Shown here one piece after another: positions 33,805 through 44,441 of a stretch of 64,000 nucleotides of DNA (the first letter of the stretch is position 1; each line of letters opens with the position of its first letter). The notes under the pieces were generated by a model. That model was not told the DNA's origin, did not search any database, and worked only from the letters and a program-made list of their open reading frames with translations. Where the stretch lies: assembly GCF_004310345.1 (NCBI RefSeq), contig NZ_SISK01000006.1, forward strand, positions 1-64,000. Reading direction: 5' to 3'. The DNA is from Paracoccus subflavus (GTDB lineage: Bacteria; Pseudomonadota; Alphaproteobacteria; Rhodobacterales; Rhodobacteraceae). Made by a program: the position numbers and the translations under genes.

Positions 33805-35415
33805 ATGGCCATCACCTCTGCCAACCAGCTTGAACTGCTGCAAACCGCCGAAGCCGTCGCGCGCGAGAAGATGATCGAGCCCGAACTGGTCATCGAAGCG
33901 ATGGAGGACAGCCTCGCCCGCGCGGCCAAATCCCGCTACGGGGCGGAAATGGACATCCGCGTCAAGATCGACCGCAAGACCGGCCATGCGACCTTTACCC
34001 GCATCCGCACCGTGGTCGAGGATGACGCGGTCGAGAATTACCAGGCGCAACTGACGGTCGAACAGGCCCGTCCCTATCTGGACAACCCGCAGATCGGCGA
34101 CGAGATCGTGGACCAGGTTCCGCCGGTGGAACTGGGCCGCATCGCCGCACAGTCGGCCAAGCAGGTGATCCTGCAACGCGTGCGCGAGGCCGAGCGCGAT
34201 CGCCAGTACGAGGAATTCAAGGACCGCGCCGGCACCATCATCAACGGCGTCGTCAAGCGCGAGGAATACGGCAACATCATCGTCGATGTGGGCCGCGGCG
34301 AGGCGATCCTGCGCCGCAACGAAAAGATCGGTCGCGAAAGCTATCGCCCGAACGACCGGATCCGCGCCTATGTCAAGGACGTGCGCCGGGAAACGCGCGG
34401 CCCGCAGATCTTCCTGTCGCGCACCGATCCGCAGTTCATGGCGGAACTGTTCAAGATGGAGGTGCCCGAGATCTATGACGGCATCATCGAGATCAAGGCC
34501 GTGGCCCGCGATCCCGGCAGCCGTGCCAAGATCGCCGTCATTTCCTATGACAACTCGATCGACCCGGTCGGCGCCTGCGTGGGTATGCGCGGTTCCCGCG
34601 TTCAGGCCGTGGTGGGCGAGTTGCAGGGCGAAAAGATCGACATCATTCCCTGGAACGAGGATCAGGCCACCTTTCTTGTCAACGCGCTGCAACCGGCCGA
34701 AGTCAGCAAGGTCGTGTTCGACGAGGAAGCCGGCAAGATCGAGGTCGTTGTTCCCGACGAACAGCTTGCCCTGGCCATCGGACGGCGGGGCCAGAACGTG
34801 CGTCTGGCCAGCCAGTTGACCGGCCTCGACATCGACATCCTGACCGAGGAGGAGGAGTCCAAGCGCCGTCAGGCCGAATTCAACGCCCGGACCCAGTTGT
34901 TCATGGATGCGCTGGATCTGGACGAGTTCTTTGCCCAGCTTCTGGTGGCCGAGGGCTTTACCGACCTGGAAGAAGTGGCCTATGTCGATCAGGACGAGCT
35001 TCTGTCCATCGACGGCGTGGACGCAGGCACGGCCGCGGAACTGCAGGCCCGCGCCCGCGACGTGCTGCAAGCCCGGACCAAGGCCGCATTGGAAAACGCC
35101 CGCACCCTGGGGGCCGAGGACAGCCTTATTGAATTCGAGGGACTGACCCCCCAGATGGTTGAGGCGCTGGCCAAGGACGGCGTCAAGACGCTGGAAGATT
35201 TCGCGACCTGCGCCGACTGGGAACTGGCCGGCGGATGGACCACGGTAAACGGCCAGCGCGTCAAGGACGACGGGCTTCTGGAACCATTCGACATATCGCT
35301 CGAGGAGGCGCAGACCCTGGTGATGACTGCCCGCGTGCAATTGGGCTGGGTGGATCCGGCCGAACTCGAGGCCGGGCCGACCGATGGTCCCGATGACGAG
35401 GAGGCCGGGGCGTGA
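33805..35415 (+). CDS. nusA: Transcription termination/antitermination protein NusA
   Basis: The 536-residue NusA binds RNA polymerase and nascent RNA, modulating pausing, termination and antitermination. It shows the N-terminal polymerase-binding domain (1-130), the S1 domain ([21 protein letters not shown] near 142-162), two KH domains with [11 protein letters not shown] and [12 protein letters not shown], and a C-terminal acidic repeat region. [13 protein letters not shown] there is typical of alphaproteobacterial NusA. It starts 3 bp after rimP and is followed by ylxR. Confidence 0.97.
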   Translation: MAITSANQLELLQTAEAVAREKMIEPELVIEAMEDSLARAAKSRYGAEMDIRVKIDRKTGHATFTRIRTVVEDDAVENYQAQLTVEQARPYLDNPQIGDEIVDQVPPVELGRIAAQSAKQVILQRVREAERDRQYEEFKDRAGTIINGVVKREEYGNIIVDVGRGEAILRRNEKIGRESYRPNDRIRAYVKDVRRETRGPQIFLSRTDPQFMAELFKMEVPEIYDGIIEIKAVARDPGSRAKIAVISYDNSIDPVGACVGMRGSRVQAVVGELQGEKIDIIPWNEDQATFLVNALQPAEVSKVVFDEEAGKIEVVVPDEQLALAIGRRGQNVRLASQLTGLDIDILTEEEESKRRQAEFNARTQLFMDALDLDEFFAQLLVAEGFTDLEEVAYVDQDELLSIDGVDAGTAAELQARARDVLQARTKAALENARTLGAEDSLIEFEGLTPQMVEALAKDGVKTLEDFATCADWELAGGWTTVNGQRVKDDGLLEPFDISLEEAQTLVMTARVQLGWVDPAELEAGPTDGPDDEEAGA

Positions 35416-35433
35416 TGCCCCGGATGTGCGCGC

Positions 35434-36054
35434 TTGAGCCGCGGTGGAATTGTCAAGGATCGGGACGAGCCTGAACGGCGCTGCATCGTCACCGGAGACG
35501 TGCAGCCCAAGCGCGGGCTGATCCGGTTCGTGACGGGGCCGGATGGCATGGTGGTGCCCGATCTGGCGGAAAAGCTGCCCGGCCGGGGCATCTGGGTTGC
35601 GGCGGATCGCGCCGCAATCGACAAGGCGGCGGCCAAGGGCCTGTTCTCGCGCGCCGCCAGGGCGCCGGTCAAGGCCCCCGAAGGGCTGGCCGATCTGGTC
35701 GAGGCGGGGCTGGCGCGGCGGGTGATCGAACTGGTGTCGCTGGCGCGCAAATCGGGCATTGCGGTCGCCGGGTTCGAAAAGGTCAAGGGCTGGCTGGCAG
35801 AAGGGCGCGCGCGTGTGCTGCTTCAGGCCAGCGACGGGTCGGATCGCGGCAAGGGCAAGCTGTGGACGCCCACGGGCGGCCGCTGGTTCGGCTGTCTGTC
35901 CGCATCAGAATTGGGTTTGTCCTTCGGGCGCGATCATGTCATACACGGCGCGCTTGCGGCGGGTGGCCTGACGGACAAGGTGATCTTGGAAGCCGGCAGA
36001 CTGACAGGTCTGCGCGGGCATGACGGCGGCAATTCGGCGGCCGGGAAGGAATGA
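35434..36054 (+). CDS. ylxR: YlxR-L7Ae fusion RNA-binding protein
   Basis: This 206-residue protein fuses a YlxR (DUF448) domain, with the RRCIVTGD motif near residue 15 and RFVTGPDG, to an L7Ae-like RNA-binding domain ([18 protein letters not shown] near 108-125). Such fusions lie between nusA and infB in alphaproteobacteria. Their role is presumed to be in rRNA or tRNA-related binding. The start is TTG, which keeps the conserved [14 protein letters not shown] beginning. Its TGA overlaps the infB ATG. Confidence 0.92.
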   Translation: MSRGGIVKDRDEPERRCIVTGDVQPKRGLIRFVTGPDGMVVPDLAEKLPGRGIWVAADRAAIDKAAAKGLFSRAARAPVKAPEGLADLVEAGLARRVIELVSLARKSGIAVAGFEKVKGWLAEGRARVLLQASDGSDRGKGKLWTPTGGRWFGCLSASELGLSFGRDHVIHGALAAGGLTDKVILEAGRLTGLRGHDGGNSAAGKE

Positions 36055-38636
36055 AGACGCAGATGAGCGACAAAGACGGAAAATCGACCTTGGGACTCGG
36101 CGGCAGCGGCCGTTCGGGCCAGGTCAAGCAAAGCTTCAGCCACGGTCGCACCAAGAGCGTCGTCGTGGAAACCAAGCGCAAGCGCGTCGTGGTGCCCAAG
36201 GCGGGCGCCACGCAGATGACGGATGCCCAGAAGGAAAAGAACCCCCTGACGGCACGCATGGCGGGCGACCCCTCCAAGCGCCCTGCCGGCATCTCGGATG
36301 CCGAGATGGAGCGCCGGCTCAAGGCGCTTGCGGCTGCCAAGATCCGCGAGGCCGACGAGGCCGTGACCCGTGTCGCCGAGGAAAAGGCCCGCGAGGAAGA
36401 GCGCGAACGCCGCCGCGCCGAAATCGAAGCCAAGGAGCGTGAGGAGCGCGAGCGCGAAGAAGCCCTGCGCCTCAAGGCCGAGGAAGACGAGCGCCGCGCC
36501 CGCGAGGCCGAGGAGCGTGCCCGTCTCAAGGACGAGCCCAAGCCCGCTGAACGCCCCGCCCGTGCCGCCGATGCGCGTCCGGCCGGCAGCCGCCCAGCCG
36601 CCCCCGACCGCGCCTCGATCGAGGCGGCGGCGGCCCGCGCCGAAAAGCCCGGCGTTGCGGCAGGTCCGAGACGCACCGACCGCGACCGCCGCGACAGTGG
36701 CGGCGACAGCGACGCCAAGGCCAAGGCCAAGGCCGAGGATAGCCGCCGCACGGGCCGGCTGTCGCTGAACCAGGCGCTGGACGGCGAAGGCGGACGGCAG
36801 CGGTCCCTGGCTGCGATGAAGCGCAAGCAGGACCGCGCCCGGCAAAAGGCCATGGGCAACGTGCGGACCGAAAAACAGGTTCGCGACGTGCAGTTGCCGG
36901 AAACCATCGTGGTGTCGGAACTGGCCAACCGCATGGCGGAACGCGCGGCCGACGTGGTCAAGTCGCTGATGAAAATGGGCATGATGGTGTCCATGAACCA
37001 GGCGATCGATGCCGACACCGCCGAACTGGTGATCGAGGAATTCGGCCACAAGGCCGTCCGGGTGTCGGACGCCGACGTGGAACAGGTCATCGACACGGTT
37101 CAGGACAAGGCCGAGGACTTGCAGCCGCGCCCACCGATCATCACGATCATGGGGCATGTGGACCACGGCAAGACCTCGCTTCTGGATGCGATCCGCCATG
37201 CCAATGTCGTTGCGGGCGAAGCCGGGGGCATTACCCAGCACATCGGCGCCTATCAGGTTACGGCAGCGAACGGCGCGGTTTTGACCTTTCTGGACACGCC
37301 CGGCCATGCGGCCTTCACCTCCATGCGGGCACGCGGTGCGCAGGTCACGGATATCGTGGTTCTGGTGGTGGCCGCGGACGATGCGGTCATGCCGCAGACG
37401 GTCGAGGCGATCAACCATGCCAAGGCCGCGAACGTGCCGATGATCGTGGCGATCAACAAGATCGACAAGCCTTCGGCCGATCCGCAAAAGGTCCGCACGG
37501 CGCTGCTGCAGCACGAGGTCGTGGTCGAACAGATGTCCGGCGACGTGCAGGACGTCGAGGTTTCGGCCAAGACCGGCCAGGGGCTGGACGGGCTGCTGGA
37601 AGCCATCGCGCTTCAGGCCGAGATCCTGGAACTGAACGCCAACCCCGCCCGCGCCGCCCAAGGCGCCGTGATCGAGGCACAGCTTGACGTGGGCCGCGGA
37701 CCCGTGGCCACCGTTCTGGTCCAGAACGGCACCCTGCGTCGCGGCGATATCTTTGTCGTGGGCGAACAGTGGGGCAAGGTCCGCGCGCTGATCAACGACA
37801 AGGGCGAGCGCGTGGACGAGGCCGGGCCTTCGGTCCCGGTCGAGGTTCTGGGCCTGAACGGCACGCCCGAGGCAGGCGACGTTCTGAACGTGGTCGAAAC
37901 CGAGGCTCAGGCCCGCGAGATCGCGGACTATCGCAGCCAGGCCGCCAAGGACAAGCGCGCCGCCGCCGGGGCTGCGACCACGCTGGAACAGTTGATGGCC
38001 AAGGCCAAGGCAGACGAAAGCGTGGCCGAACTGCCGGTGGTCGTGAAGGCCGACGTGCAGGGCTCGGCCGAGGCGATCGTGCAGGCCCTTGAAAAGATCG
38101 GCAACGACGAGGTGCGCGTCCGCGTGCTGCATTACGGCGTCGGGGCGATCACCGAATCCGATATCGGCCTGGCCGAGGCCAGCCAGGCGCCGGTGATCGG
38201 ATTCAACGTCCGCGCCAATGCCCCGGCCCGCAATTCGGCCAACCAGAAGGGCGTCGAGATCCGCTATTACTCGATCATCTATGACCTGGTGGACGACATC
38301 AAGGCGGCGGCCTCGGGCCTGCTGTCGGCCGAAGTGCGCGAAAACTTCATCGGCTATGCCCAGATCCGCGAAGTGTTCAAGGTCACCGGCGTCGGCAAGG
38401 TGGCGGGTTGCCTTGTCACCGAAGGCGTGGCGCGACGTTCGGCGGGCGTGCGCCTGCTGCGCGACAACGTGGTCGTCCACGAAGGCACGCTGAAGACACT
38501 CAAGCGCTTCAAGGACGAGGTCAAGGAAGTCCAGTCCGGCCAGGAATGCGGCATGGCGTTCGAGAATTACGACGACATCCGCCAGGGCGATGTCATCGAG
38601 ATCTTCGAACGCGAGGAAGTCGAGCGGAAACTGTAG
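36051..38636 (+). CDS. infB: Translation initiation factor IF-2
   Basis: The 861-residue IF-2 brings initiator tRNA to the 30S subunit. The N-terminal third is a highly charged Glu/Arg/Ala-rich coil (about 75-190) and a proline/alanine-rich linker. The GTPase domain has G1 GHVDHGKTS near residue 367, G3 DTPGH and G4 NKID. The C-terminal domains bind fMet-tRNA. The start overlaps ylxR by 4 bp. It ends the operon before a strong terminator. A second Met, 4 residues in, is an alternative start. Confidence 0.97.
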   Translation: MKTQMSDKDGKSTLGLGGSGRSGQVKQSFSHGRTKSVVVETKRKRVVVPKAGATQMTDAQKEKNPLTARMAGDPSKRPAGISDAEMERRLKALAAAKIREADEAVTRVAEEKAREEERERRRAEIEAKEREEREREEALRLKAEEDERRAREAEERARLKDEPKPAERPARAADARPAGSRPAAPDRASIEAAAARAEKPGVAAGPRRTDRDRRDSGGDSDAKAKAKAEDSRRTGRLSLNQALDGEGGRQRSLAAMKRKQDRARQKAMGNVRTEKQVRDVQLPETIVVSELANRMAERAADVVKSLMKMGMMVSMNQAIDADTAELVIEEFGHKAVRVSDADVEQVIDTVQDKAEDLQPRPPIITIMGHVDHGKTSLLDAIRHANVVAGEAGGITQHIGAYQVTAANGAVLTFLDTPGHAAFTSMRARGAQVTDIVVLVVAADDAVMPQTVEAINHAKAANVPMIVAINKIDKPSADPQKVRTALLQHEVVVEQMSGDVQDVEVSAKTGQGLDGLLEAIALQAEILELNANPARAAQGAVIEAQLDVGRGPVATVLVQNGTLRRGDIFVVGEQWGKVRALINDKGERVDEAGPSVPVEVLGLNGTPEAGDVLNVVETEAQAREIADYRSQAAKDKRAAAGAATTLEQLMAKAKADESVAELPVVVKADVQGSAEAIVQALEKIGNDEVRVRVLHYGVGAITESDIGLAEASQAPVIGFNVRANAPARNSANQKGVEIRYYSIIYDLVDDIKAAASGLLSAEVRENFIGYAQIREVFKVTGVGKVAGCLVTEGVARRSAGVRLLRDNVVVHEGTLKTLKRFKDEVKEVQSGQECGMAFENYDDIRQGDVIEIFEREEVERKL

Positions 38637-38670
38637 GCATCCAGGCCCGCAAGGGCGATGCCGAAACATC

Positions 38671-38701
38671 AAAGGGGCAGCCCCGTGGCCGCCCCTTTTT
38701 G
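38671..38701 (+). terminator. Terminator of the rimP-infB operon
   Basis: AAAGGGGC and GCCCCTTTTT form the stem, with AGCCCCGTGGCC between and a T-run of at least five. It begins 34 bp after the infB stop. Confidence 0.85.
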
Positions 38702-38755
38702 CAATTCGTCGTGGCCCCGTGTCGTGGTGGCCAGTATCGTGGTGGACCATGCGGG

Positions 38756-38884
38756 TCAGCGCGTTACCGGCTTGCCCTCAAAGGTCCGCGTCCCGATCCG
38801 GACAATCATGTTCCCATTGGGGGCCAAGCATTCGAAAAGCCCCTGGATGAGAATGTGGCTGCCGATGGAAATCGTGCGAATCAT
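38756..38884 (-). CDS. Small hypothetical protein, 42 residues
   Basis: This is a short open frame of MIRTISIGSHILIQGLFECL and a further 22 residues ending in TFEGKPVTR. It is likely real for three reasons. AGAGGGG lies five nt before the ATG. It fills most of an otherwise empty 370-bp gap downstream of mutT on the same strand. The predicted protein is a compact beta-rich sequence with basic and hydrophobic alternation rather than the Pro/Arg-rich junk typical of chance frames here. A role is not known. The ribosome-site region carries a tandem copy of CCCTCTGGTT (38890-38910). I recall similar tiny proteins in Rhodobacteraceae but cannot confirm that. Confidence 0.6.
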   Translation of the reverse strand: MIRTISIGSHILIQGLFECLAPNGNMIVRIGTRTFEGKPVTR

Positions 38885-39006
38885 GTCAACCCCTCTGGTT
38901 CCCTCTGGTTCCATTCTTGTCACGAAATGGTTTCAAAAGAATTAACGAAATGGCAACATACGACGTTTTGAGGCATCGTGAGGACGAAACCGGCAGGAAT
39001 GCGCCC
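38885..39006. other. Intergenic gap with a tandem repeat
   Basis: Apart from the duplicated CCCTCTGGTT block, which doubles the ribosome-site core AGAGGG on the minus strand, no gene, tRNA or terminator was seen. A TTGAAA on the minus strand (38933-38938) could be a -35 box, but no good -10 box follows. Confidence 0.4.
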
Positions 39007-39405
39007 TCAAAGCCACATCTGCAAGACCGGGATCAGGGGAATGTCCGCCGGGGGCATGGGGTAATTTCTCAAATCCCCGGCGCGAACCCAGGCCAGGCTC
39101 TGACCTTCCTGCGGACGGACGATTCCCTGCCAGCGGCGGCAGGCATAGACCGGCATCAGCAGGTGGAAATCGTCATAGCTGTGGCTGGCGAATGTCAGCG
39201 GGGCCAGGCACGAGGTCCAGGTGTCGATGCCCAGTTCCTCGTGCAGTTCGCGAATCAGGGCTGCTTCGGGCGTTTCGCCGGGCTCGACCTTGCCGCCGGG
39301 AAATTCCCAAAGGCCCGCCATCGCCTTGCCTTCGGGGCGCTGCGCCAGCAACACGCGCCCGTCAGCGTCGATAAGGGCCACGGCGGCGACAAGGACGGTT
39401 TTCAC
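39007..39405 (-). CDS. mutT: 8-oxo-dGTP diphosphatase MutT
   Basis: This 132-residue NUDIX protein has a complete box: GGKVEPGETPEAALIREL then HEELGI. The N-terminal VAAVALIDADGRVLLAQRPEGK and GLWEFPGG are MutT-type. It would remove oxidised dGTP from the nucleotide pool. The start is GTG and overlaps the argJ stop as GTGA, so it is translated from the argJ message. The 42-residue small gene follows after 122 bp. Confidence 0.92.
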   Translation of the reverse strand: MKTVLVAAVALIDADGRVLLAQRPEGKAMAGLWEFPGGKVEPGETPEAALIRELHEELGIDTWTSCLAPLTFASHSYDDFHLLMPVYACRRWQGIVRPQEGQSLAWVRAGDLRNYPMPPADIPLIPVLQMWL

Positions 39406-40655
39406 GATCGGTAATCGGCGTTGATGTCGATGTAACCGTGCGTCAGGTCGCAGGTCCAGACGGTCCGCGCCCCCTGCCCAAGGCCCAGATCGACGCCGAT
39501 GACCAGATCCTGCTGTTTCATATAGGCGCTGGCGGCGGACTCGTCGTAATCCGGCGCGCGCCAGCCGTTTTCGGCCAGAACCATATCCCCGAACCGGATG
39601 GTCAGGCGGTCGCGGTCGGCGGCTGCGCCGGACTTGCCCACGGCGGCGACGATGCGACCCCAGTTCGCGTCCTCGCCGGCGATGGCGGTCTTGACCAGGG
39701 GCGAATTGGCGATGGCCATGGCGACCTTGTGCGCGTCCGTGTCGGATGCGGCACCCGTCACCCGCACCTCGACGAACTTCGTCGCGCCCTCGCCATCGCG
39801 GACGACAAGCTGCGCCAGTTCGCGCATCACGCCATGCAGCGCGGTGACGAAATCCGCGCCCACCCCGCTGTCCAGCGACATGATCGGCGCCGCGTTGCTG
39901 CGCCCGGTCGCGGCCAGGATCAGCGCGTCCGAGGTGGACGTGTCGCTGTCCACCGTGATCGCGTTGAAGGTCGAATCCAGGCCGGACGACAGGGCCCGCT
40001 GCAACAGCGGCGCGGGAATGGCCGCGTCGGTAAAGACATAGACCAGCATCGTCGCCATGTCGGGCGCGATCATGCCGGACCCCTTGGCGATACCGGCGAT
40101 GCGGATATCGCCACCCTCGCCCGCGACGGTGGCCGAGGCGCCCTTGGGAAAGGTGTCGGTGGTCATGATCGCCCGCGCCGCATCGGCGATGCCGCCCGCA
40201 TCCAGCGCCGCAGCCAGATCGTCCACGATGGCGACGATCCGGTCGTGGGGCAGCGGCTCTCCGATCACCCCGGTCGAGGACGAAAATACCCGCGATGCCG
40301 GAACGCCTGTGGCCCGCGCCACCGCGGCCGTCACCGCATCGACCGATTCCTGCCCCCTTGCGCCGGTAAAGGCATTGGCATTGCCCGAGTTGACGATGAT
40401 CGCCGCCCCGTCCGGCGCCTCGCCCCCCTGCGCCAGCTTGGCCTGGTTGTCCAGCACGCAGGCCGCGCGGGTCGAGGATCGGGTGAACGCCCCCGCAACG
40501 GTCGATCCCGGCGCGATGCGGATCAGCGTCACATCGGTCCGGCCCTGGTATTTCACGCCCGCCGCGCCGCTGGCGAACTCGACGCCCGCAATCACCGGCA
40601 GGGCCGGAAAGCCCGCCGGCGCCAGTGGCGAGACGGGAAGCCCCGCCTTGCCCAT
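39402..40655 (-). CDS. argJ: Bifunctional glutamate N-acetyltransferase/ornithine acetyltransferase
   Basis: The 417-residue ArgJ recycles the acetyl group between ornithine and glutamate in arginine synthesis. The self-cleavage and nucleophile site is ATML with Thr202, within MIAPDMATMLVYVFTDA. VNSGNANAFTG and KGASATVAGEG are conserved. The protein is cut before Thr202 to give alpha and beta chains. It follows the parvulin gene with a 1-bp gap and overlaps mutT. Confidence 0.96.
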   Translation of the reverse strand: MGKAGLPVSPLAPAGFPALPVIAGVEFASGAAGVKYQGRTDVTLIRIAPGSTVAGAFTRSSTRAACVLDNQAKLAQGGEAPDGAAIIVNSGNANAFTGARGQESVDAVTAAVARATGVPASRVFSSSTGVIGEPLPHDRIVAIVDDLAAALDAGGIADAARAIMTTDTFPKGASATVAGEGGDIRIAGIAKGSGMIAPDMATMLVYVFTDAAIPAPLLQRALSSGLDSTFNAITVDSDTSTSDALILAATGRSNAAPIMSLDSGVGADFVTALHGVMRELAQLVVRDGEGATKFVEVRVTGAASDTDAHKVAMAIANSPLVKTAIAGEDANWGRIVAAVGKSGAAADRDRLTIRFGDMVLAENGWRAPDYDESAASAYMKQQDLVIGVDLGLGQGARTVWTCDLTHGYIDINADYRS

Positions 40656-40656
40656 G

Positions 40657-41499
40657 CTATTGGGCCTCCAGCAGATCGGTGCTGTTCATCAGGGCGGGGT
40701 CGATCCCCTCGACCTTTTCGACCGTCGCCTCGCTGGTCAGGCGCTGGATTTCGCCCTGCACCCGGTCGCGCAGCACCATCTGGGCGATCTGGTCGCGCAC
40801 CTCGTCCAGCGGCGGGGCGTCGCGCAGGCGGGTGTCGTCCAGCCGGATCACGTGCCAGCCGAATTCGGTCTGCACCGGGTCGGAAATCTGCCCCTTTTCC
40901 ATCGCGCTGACCGCGTCGGCAAAGGGCTTGACCATCTGGTCGGCGGAAAACCAGCCCAGATCGCCCTTGTTCGGACCACTGGGACCGGTCGAGTTCTGTT
41001 CGGCCAGCGTTCCGAAATCGGCCCCGCCGTCCAACTGGGCTTTGACCTCCCTGGCCTTTTCCTCGGAGTCCACAAGGATATGGGCCGCGGAATATTCGGT
41101 CGTGGGCTGGGCCTCGGCGAACATCCCGTCATAGGCCGCCTGAATCTCCTGATCCGTCGGCTCGGCCTTGGTGATCTCGGCAATGGCGGCAGAGGCGAGG
41201 ACGTTGCGGCGCTGGAGATCCAGTTGCGCCCGGACGGCAGGGGTTTCCGTACCGGCCGAGGCCACCGCGCTTTGCTGGATCAACTGGTCCAGCATCAGAT
41301 CGTAAAGCGCGGCGTCCGGCAAGGTGGCCATCTGCGGGTCTTGCGCGGCGGCCTGCTTCATCACGATCATCTGGCCCAGGGTGATGGGCGTGCCGTTCAC
41401 GGTGGCCACCACCGTATCGGCGCTGCGGTCCTGGGCCAGGACGGGCATCGCCAGCGGTGCAGCCGCCAGCAGGGCGGCCAGGATCGACGGTTTCAGCAT
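40657..41499 (-). CDS. Periplasmic parvulin-type peptidyl-prolyl isomerase
   Basis: This 280-residue exported PPIase has a signal peptide (MLKPSILAALLAAAPLAMPVLAQ, cleavage after about residue 22), a SurA-like N-terminal region and a rotamase domain near 130-235. The domain shows AAHILVDSEEKA, DFGTLAEQNS, GDLGWF and FGWHVIRLDD. It should help fold envelope proteins. The chosen ATG has GAGGGAAAA upstream; a longer frame begins 28 codons earlier. It diverges from secA, a fitting neighbour for an exported-protein chaperone. Confidence 0.92.
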   Translation of the reverse strand: MLKPSILAALLAAAPLAMPVLAQDRSADTVVATVNGTPITLGQMIVMKQAAAQDPQMATLPDAALYDLMLDQLIQQSAVASAGTETPAVRAQLDLQRRNVLASAAIAEITKAEPTDQEIQAAYDGMFAEAQPTTEYSAAHILVDSEEKAREVKAQLDGGADFGTLAEQNSTGPSGPNKGDLGWFSADQMVKPFADAVSAMEKGQISDPVQTEFGWHVIRLDDTRLRDAPPLDEVRDQIAQMVLRDRVQGEIQRLTSEATVEKVEGIDPALMNSTDLLEAQ

Positions 41500-41711
41500 G
41501 TGGGTTTTCCCTCGAATGATGCGCCCGTTCCAACCGATGCCGGATCGGGCCGACGTTGACAGTCTGGCGGGCGAGGCATACATCCCGGATCAACTCCGTG
41601 AAAGGCGCCGCCGCCGCGTTCGTTCAGGCCCCTGATACGGCAATGCGGAAGGCCGGGGCAAGTGGCCCGGCCGTGACCGCCTTTCCCAACAACGTGATTG
41701 CGAAGGTTTAC
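41500..41711. promoter_or_regulatory. Divergent promoter region of ppiC-type gene and secA
   Basis: These 212 bp separate two divergent export-related genes and should hold promoters for both. No convincing -35/-10 pair, small gene or SecM-like leader was recognised. A frame runs into secA from upstream but lacks a ribosome site. Confidence 0.35.
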
Positions 41712-44429
41712 ATGCTCGGCATCGGACAATTGGCGAAAAAGGTCTTTGGCAGCCCCAACGACCGCAAGGTCAAGGGCACGCGCGGGCTGATCGCCCGGAT
41801 CAATGCGCTGGAAGACCAGTTCCGGGCGCTGAGCGACGGGGGCCTGACCGATAAGACCCGAGAGCTGCAATCCCGCGCTGCAAGTGGCGAAAGCCTGGAC
41901 GACCTGCTGCCCGAAGCCTTTGCCAATTGCCGCGAGGGTGCGCGCCGCGCCCTGGGGCTGCGCGCCTTCGACGTGCAGTTGATGGGCGGCATCTTCCTGC
42001 ACCAGGGCAACATTGCCGAGATGAAGACGGGCGAGGGCAAGACCCTGGTCGCGACCTTTCCGGCCTATCTGAACGCGCTGACCGGCAAGGGTGTCCATAT
42101 CGTCACGGTCAACGACTATCTGGCGAAACGCGACGCCGACTGGATGGGAAAGGTATTTCGCCAACTTGGCATGACGACGGGTGTCGTCTATCCGTTTCAG
42201 CCCGAACCGGACAAGCGCGCGGCCTATGCGGCGGACGTGACCTATGCCACCAACAACGAACTGGGCTTTGACTATCTGCGCGACAACATGAAGGGCAGCG
42301 TCGAGGAAATGGTCCAGCGCGGTCACAACTTCGCCATCGTGGACGAGGTGGACAGCATCCTGATCGACGAGGCGCGCACCCCGCTGATCATCTCGGGGCC
42401 CAGCCAGGACCGCAGCGAACTGTATGTGACGCTGAACCAGTATATCCCGCTGCTGACGGACGAACACTTCAAGCTGGACGAAAAGGCCCGCAACGCCACC
42501 TTTACCGAGGAAGGCAACGAATTCCTGGAACAGCGCCTGCAGGCCGACGGCATCCTGCCCGAAGGCCAGACGCTGTATGATCCGGAATCCACCACCATCG
42601 TCCACCATGCGAACCAGGCCCTGCGCGCTTGGAAGCTGTTCAACAAGGACCAGCACTACATGGTCCGCGACGGCGAGGTGATGCTGATCGACGAATTCAC
42701 CGGCCGGATGATGAAGGGCCGCCGCCTGTCGGACGGGCTGCACCAGGCGATCGAGGCCAAGGAAGGCGTCCAGATCCAGCCCGAGAACGTGACGCTCGCA
42801 TCCGTGACCTTCCAGAACTATTTCCGGCTATACAACAAGCTGGCGGGAATGACCGGCACGGCCGCGACAGAGGCCGACGAATTCGCCGAGATCTACAAGT
42901 TGGGCGTGGTCGAGGTTCCCACGAACCGCAGCATCGCGCGCATCGACGAACATGACCGCGTGTATCGCACCGCGCAGGAAAAATACGCCGCCGTGATCGA
43001 GGCGATCAAGGATGCCCATGCCAAGGGTCAGCCCACCCTGGTCGGCACCACCAGCATCGAAAAGTCGGAAATGCTGTCCGAGATGCTGAAAAAGCAGAAC
43101 ATCCCTCATAACGTCCTGAACGCCCGCCAGCACGAGGCCGAGGCCCAGATCGTCGCCGACGCGGGCAAGCCCGGCGCCGTGACCATCGCCACCAACATGG
43201 CCGGTCGCGGCACCGACATCCAGTTGGGCGGCAATGTCGAGATGAAGGTGATGGAGGCCCTGGCTGCCGACCCCGGGGCAAATCCCGACCAGCTTCGCGC
43301 CCGGATCGAATCCGAACATGCCGCCGACAAGGAAAAGGTGCTGGCCGCCGGGGGCCTGTTCGTGCTGGGCACCGAACGCCACGAAAGCCGCCGGATCGAC
43401 AACCAGCTTCGCGGCCGTTCTGGCCGGCAGGGCGATCCCGGCCGGTCGCTGTTCTTCCTGTCGCTGGACGACGACCTGATGCGCATCTTCGGGTCCGAGC
43501 GGCTGGACAAGGTCCTGTCCACCCTGGGCATGAAGGAAGGCGAGGCGATCATCCACCCTTGGGTCAACAAGTCGCTGGAACGCGCCCAGGCCAAGGTCGA
43601 GGGGCGCAACTTCGACATCCGCAAGCAGTTGCTGAAATTCGACGACGTGATGAACGACCAGCGCAAGGCGATCTTCAGCCAGCGCCGCGAGATCATGGAC
43701 AGCACCGAAGTGGGCGAGATCGCGGCGGACATGCGCCATCAGGTGATCGACGATCTGGTCGATGAGTTCATGCCGCCGAAAACCTATCCCGAGCAGTGGG
43801 ATCTGGAAGGACTGAACGCCGCGATCCGCGAACGGCTGAACATGAACCTGCCGGTGACCGACTGGGCCGCCCAGGAAGGCGTGGATCAGGATGCCCTGCG
43901 CGAGCGGATCGAGAAGGCCACCGATACCTATATGGCGGACAAGGCGCAGGCCTTTGGCCCCGAAAACATGCGCAACATCGAAAAGCAGGTGCTGTTGCAG
44001 ATGATCGACCAGAAATGGCGCGACCATCTGCTGACGCTGGAACATCTGCGCTCGGTCGTGGGCTTTCGCGGCTATGCCCAGCGCGATCCCTTGTCAGAGT
44101 ACAAGACCGAGGGCTTCCAGTTGTTTGAAACCATGCTGGACGGGCTGCGCTTCGACGTGACGCAGCGCCTGGCGCAGATCCGCCCCCTGACCGAGGCCGA
44201 GCGCGACGAAATGCTGCGCCAGATGGCTCAGCAGCAGAAAGCCGCGCAGGAACACCTGACGATGGAACACGGCGCAGACCGGCAGTCCGACGACGATGCC
44301 GACAAGCCTGAACCGCTGGTCGAAGGCTTTGACGAAACCGATCCCGCAACCTGGGGCAATCCGTCGCGCAACGACCCCTGCCCCTGCGGATCGGGCAAGA
44401 AGTTCAAGCATTGCCACGGCGCCTTCTAG
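41712..44429 (+). CDS. secA: Preprotein translocase ATPase SecA
   Basis: The 905-residue SecA drives protein export through SecYEG. Walker A MKTGEGKT lies at 104-111, [15 protein letters not shown] carries Walker B, and a second nucleotide-binding fold with [10 protein letters not shown] follows. The C-terminal zinc tail [14 protein letters not shown] (Cys890, Cys892, Cys901, His902) binds SecB and phospholipid. The start MLGIG has GAAGG six nt upstream; a frame running 52 codons further back lacks this. The stop codon lies within a hairpin. Confidence 0.97.
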   Translation: MLGIGQLAKKVFGSPNDRKVKGTRGLIARINALEDQFRALSDGGLTDKTRELQSRAASGESLDDLLPEAFANCREGARRALGLRAFDVQLMGGIFLHQGNIAEMKTGEGKTLVATFPAYLNALTGKGVHIVTVNDYLAKRDADWMGKVFRQLGMTTGVVYPFQPEPDKRAAYAADVTYATNNELGFDYLRDNMKGSVEEMVQRGHNFAIVDEVDSILIDEARTPLIISGPSQDRSELYVTLNQYIPLLTDEHFKLDEKARNATFTEEGNEFLEQRLQADGILPEGQTLYDPESTTIVHHANQALRAWKLFNKDQHYMVRDGEVMLIDEFTGRMMKGRRLSDGLHQAIEAKEGVQIQPENVTLASVTFQNYFRLYNKLAGMTGTAATEADEFAEIYKLGVVEVPTNRSIARIDEHDRVYRTAQEKYAAVIEAIKDAHAKGQPTLVGTTSIEKSEMLSEMLKKQNIPHNVLNARQHEAEAQIVADAGKPGAVTIATNMAGRGTDIQLGGNVEMKVMEALAADPGANPDQLRARIESEHAADKEKVLAAGGLFVLGTERHESRRIDNQLRGRSGRQGDPGRSLFFLSLDDDLMRIFGSERLDKVLSTLGMKEGEAIIHPWVNKSLERAQAKVEGRNFDIRKQLLKFDDVMNDQRKAIFSQRREIMDSTEVGEIAADMRHQVIDDLVDEFMPPKTYPEQWDLEGLNAAIRERLNMNLPVTDWAAQEGVDQDALRERIEKATDTYMADKAQAFGPENMRNIEKQVLLQMIDQKWRDHLLTLEHLRSVVGFRGYAQRDPLSEYKTEGFQLFETMLDGLRFDVTQRLAQIRPLTEAERDEMLRQMAQQQKAAQEHLTMEHGADRQSDDDADKPEPLVEGFDETDPATWGNPSRNDPCPCGSGKKFKHCHGAF

Positions 44430-44440
44430 GGCGCCGTTTC
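44416..44440 (+). terminator. Terminator stem overlapping the secA stop codon
   Basis: ACGGCGCC (44416-44423) and GGCGCCGT (44430-44437) pair around a TTCTAG loop that contains the secA stop. TT then C follows. The last codons and the terminator share sequence. Confidence 0.6.
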
Positions 44441-44441
44441 C

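Noticed and set aside
32014-35340. 1108-codon open frame antisense to rimP-nusA-ylxR
   Set aside because: It lies opposite well-supported nusA and rimP. The translation is rich in Gly, Gln, His, Arg and Leu with no domain, as expected from GC-rich third positions that remove stops on the other strand.
35934-38750. 938-codon open frame antisense to infB
   Set aside because: Shadow of infB. No ribosome site, no recognisable domain and repetitive composition mirroring the IF-2 charged coil.
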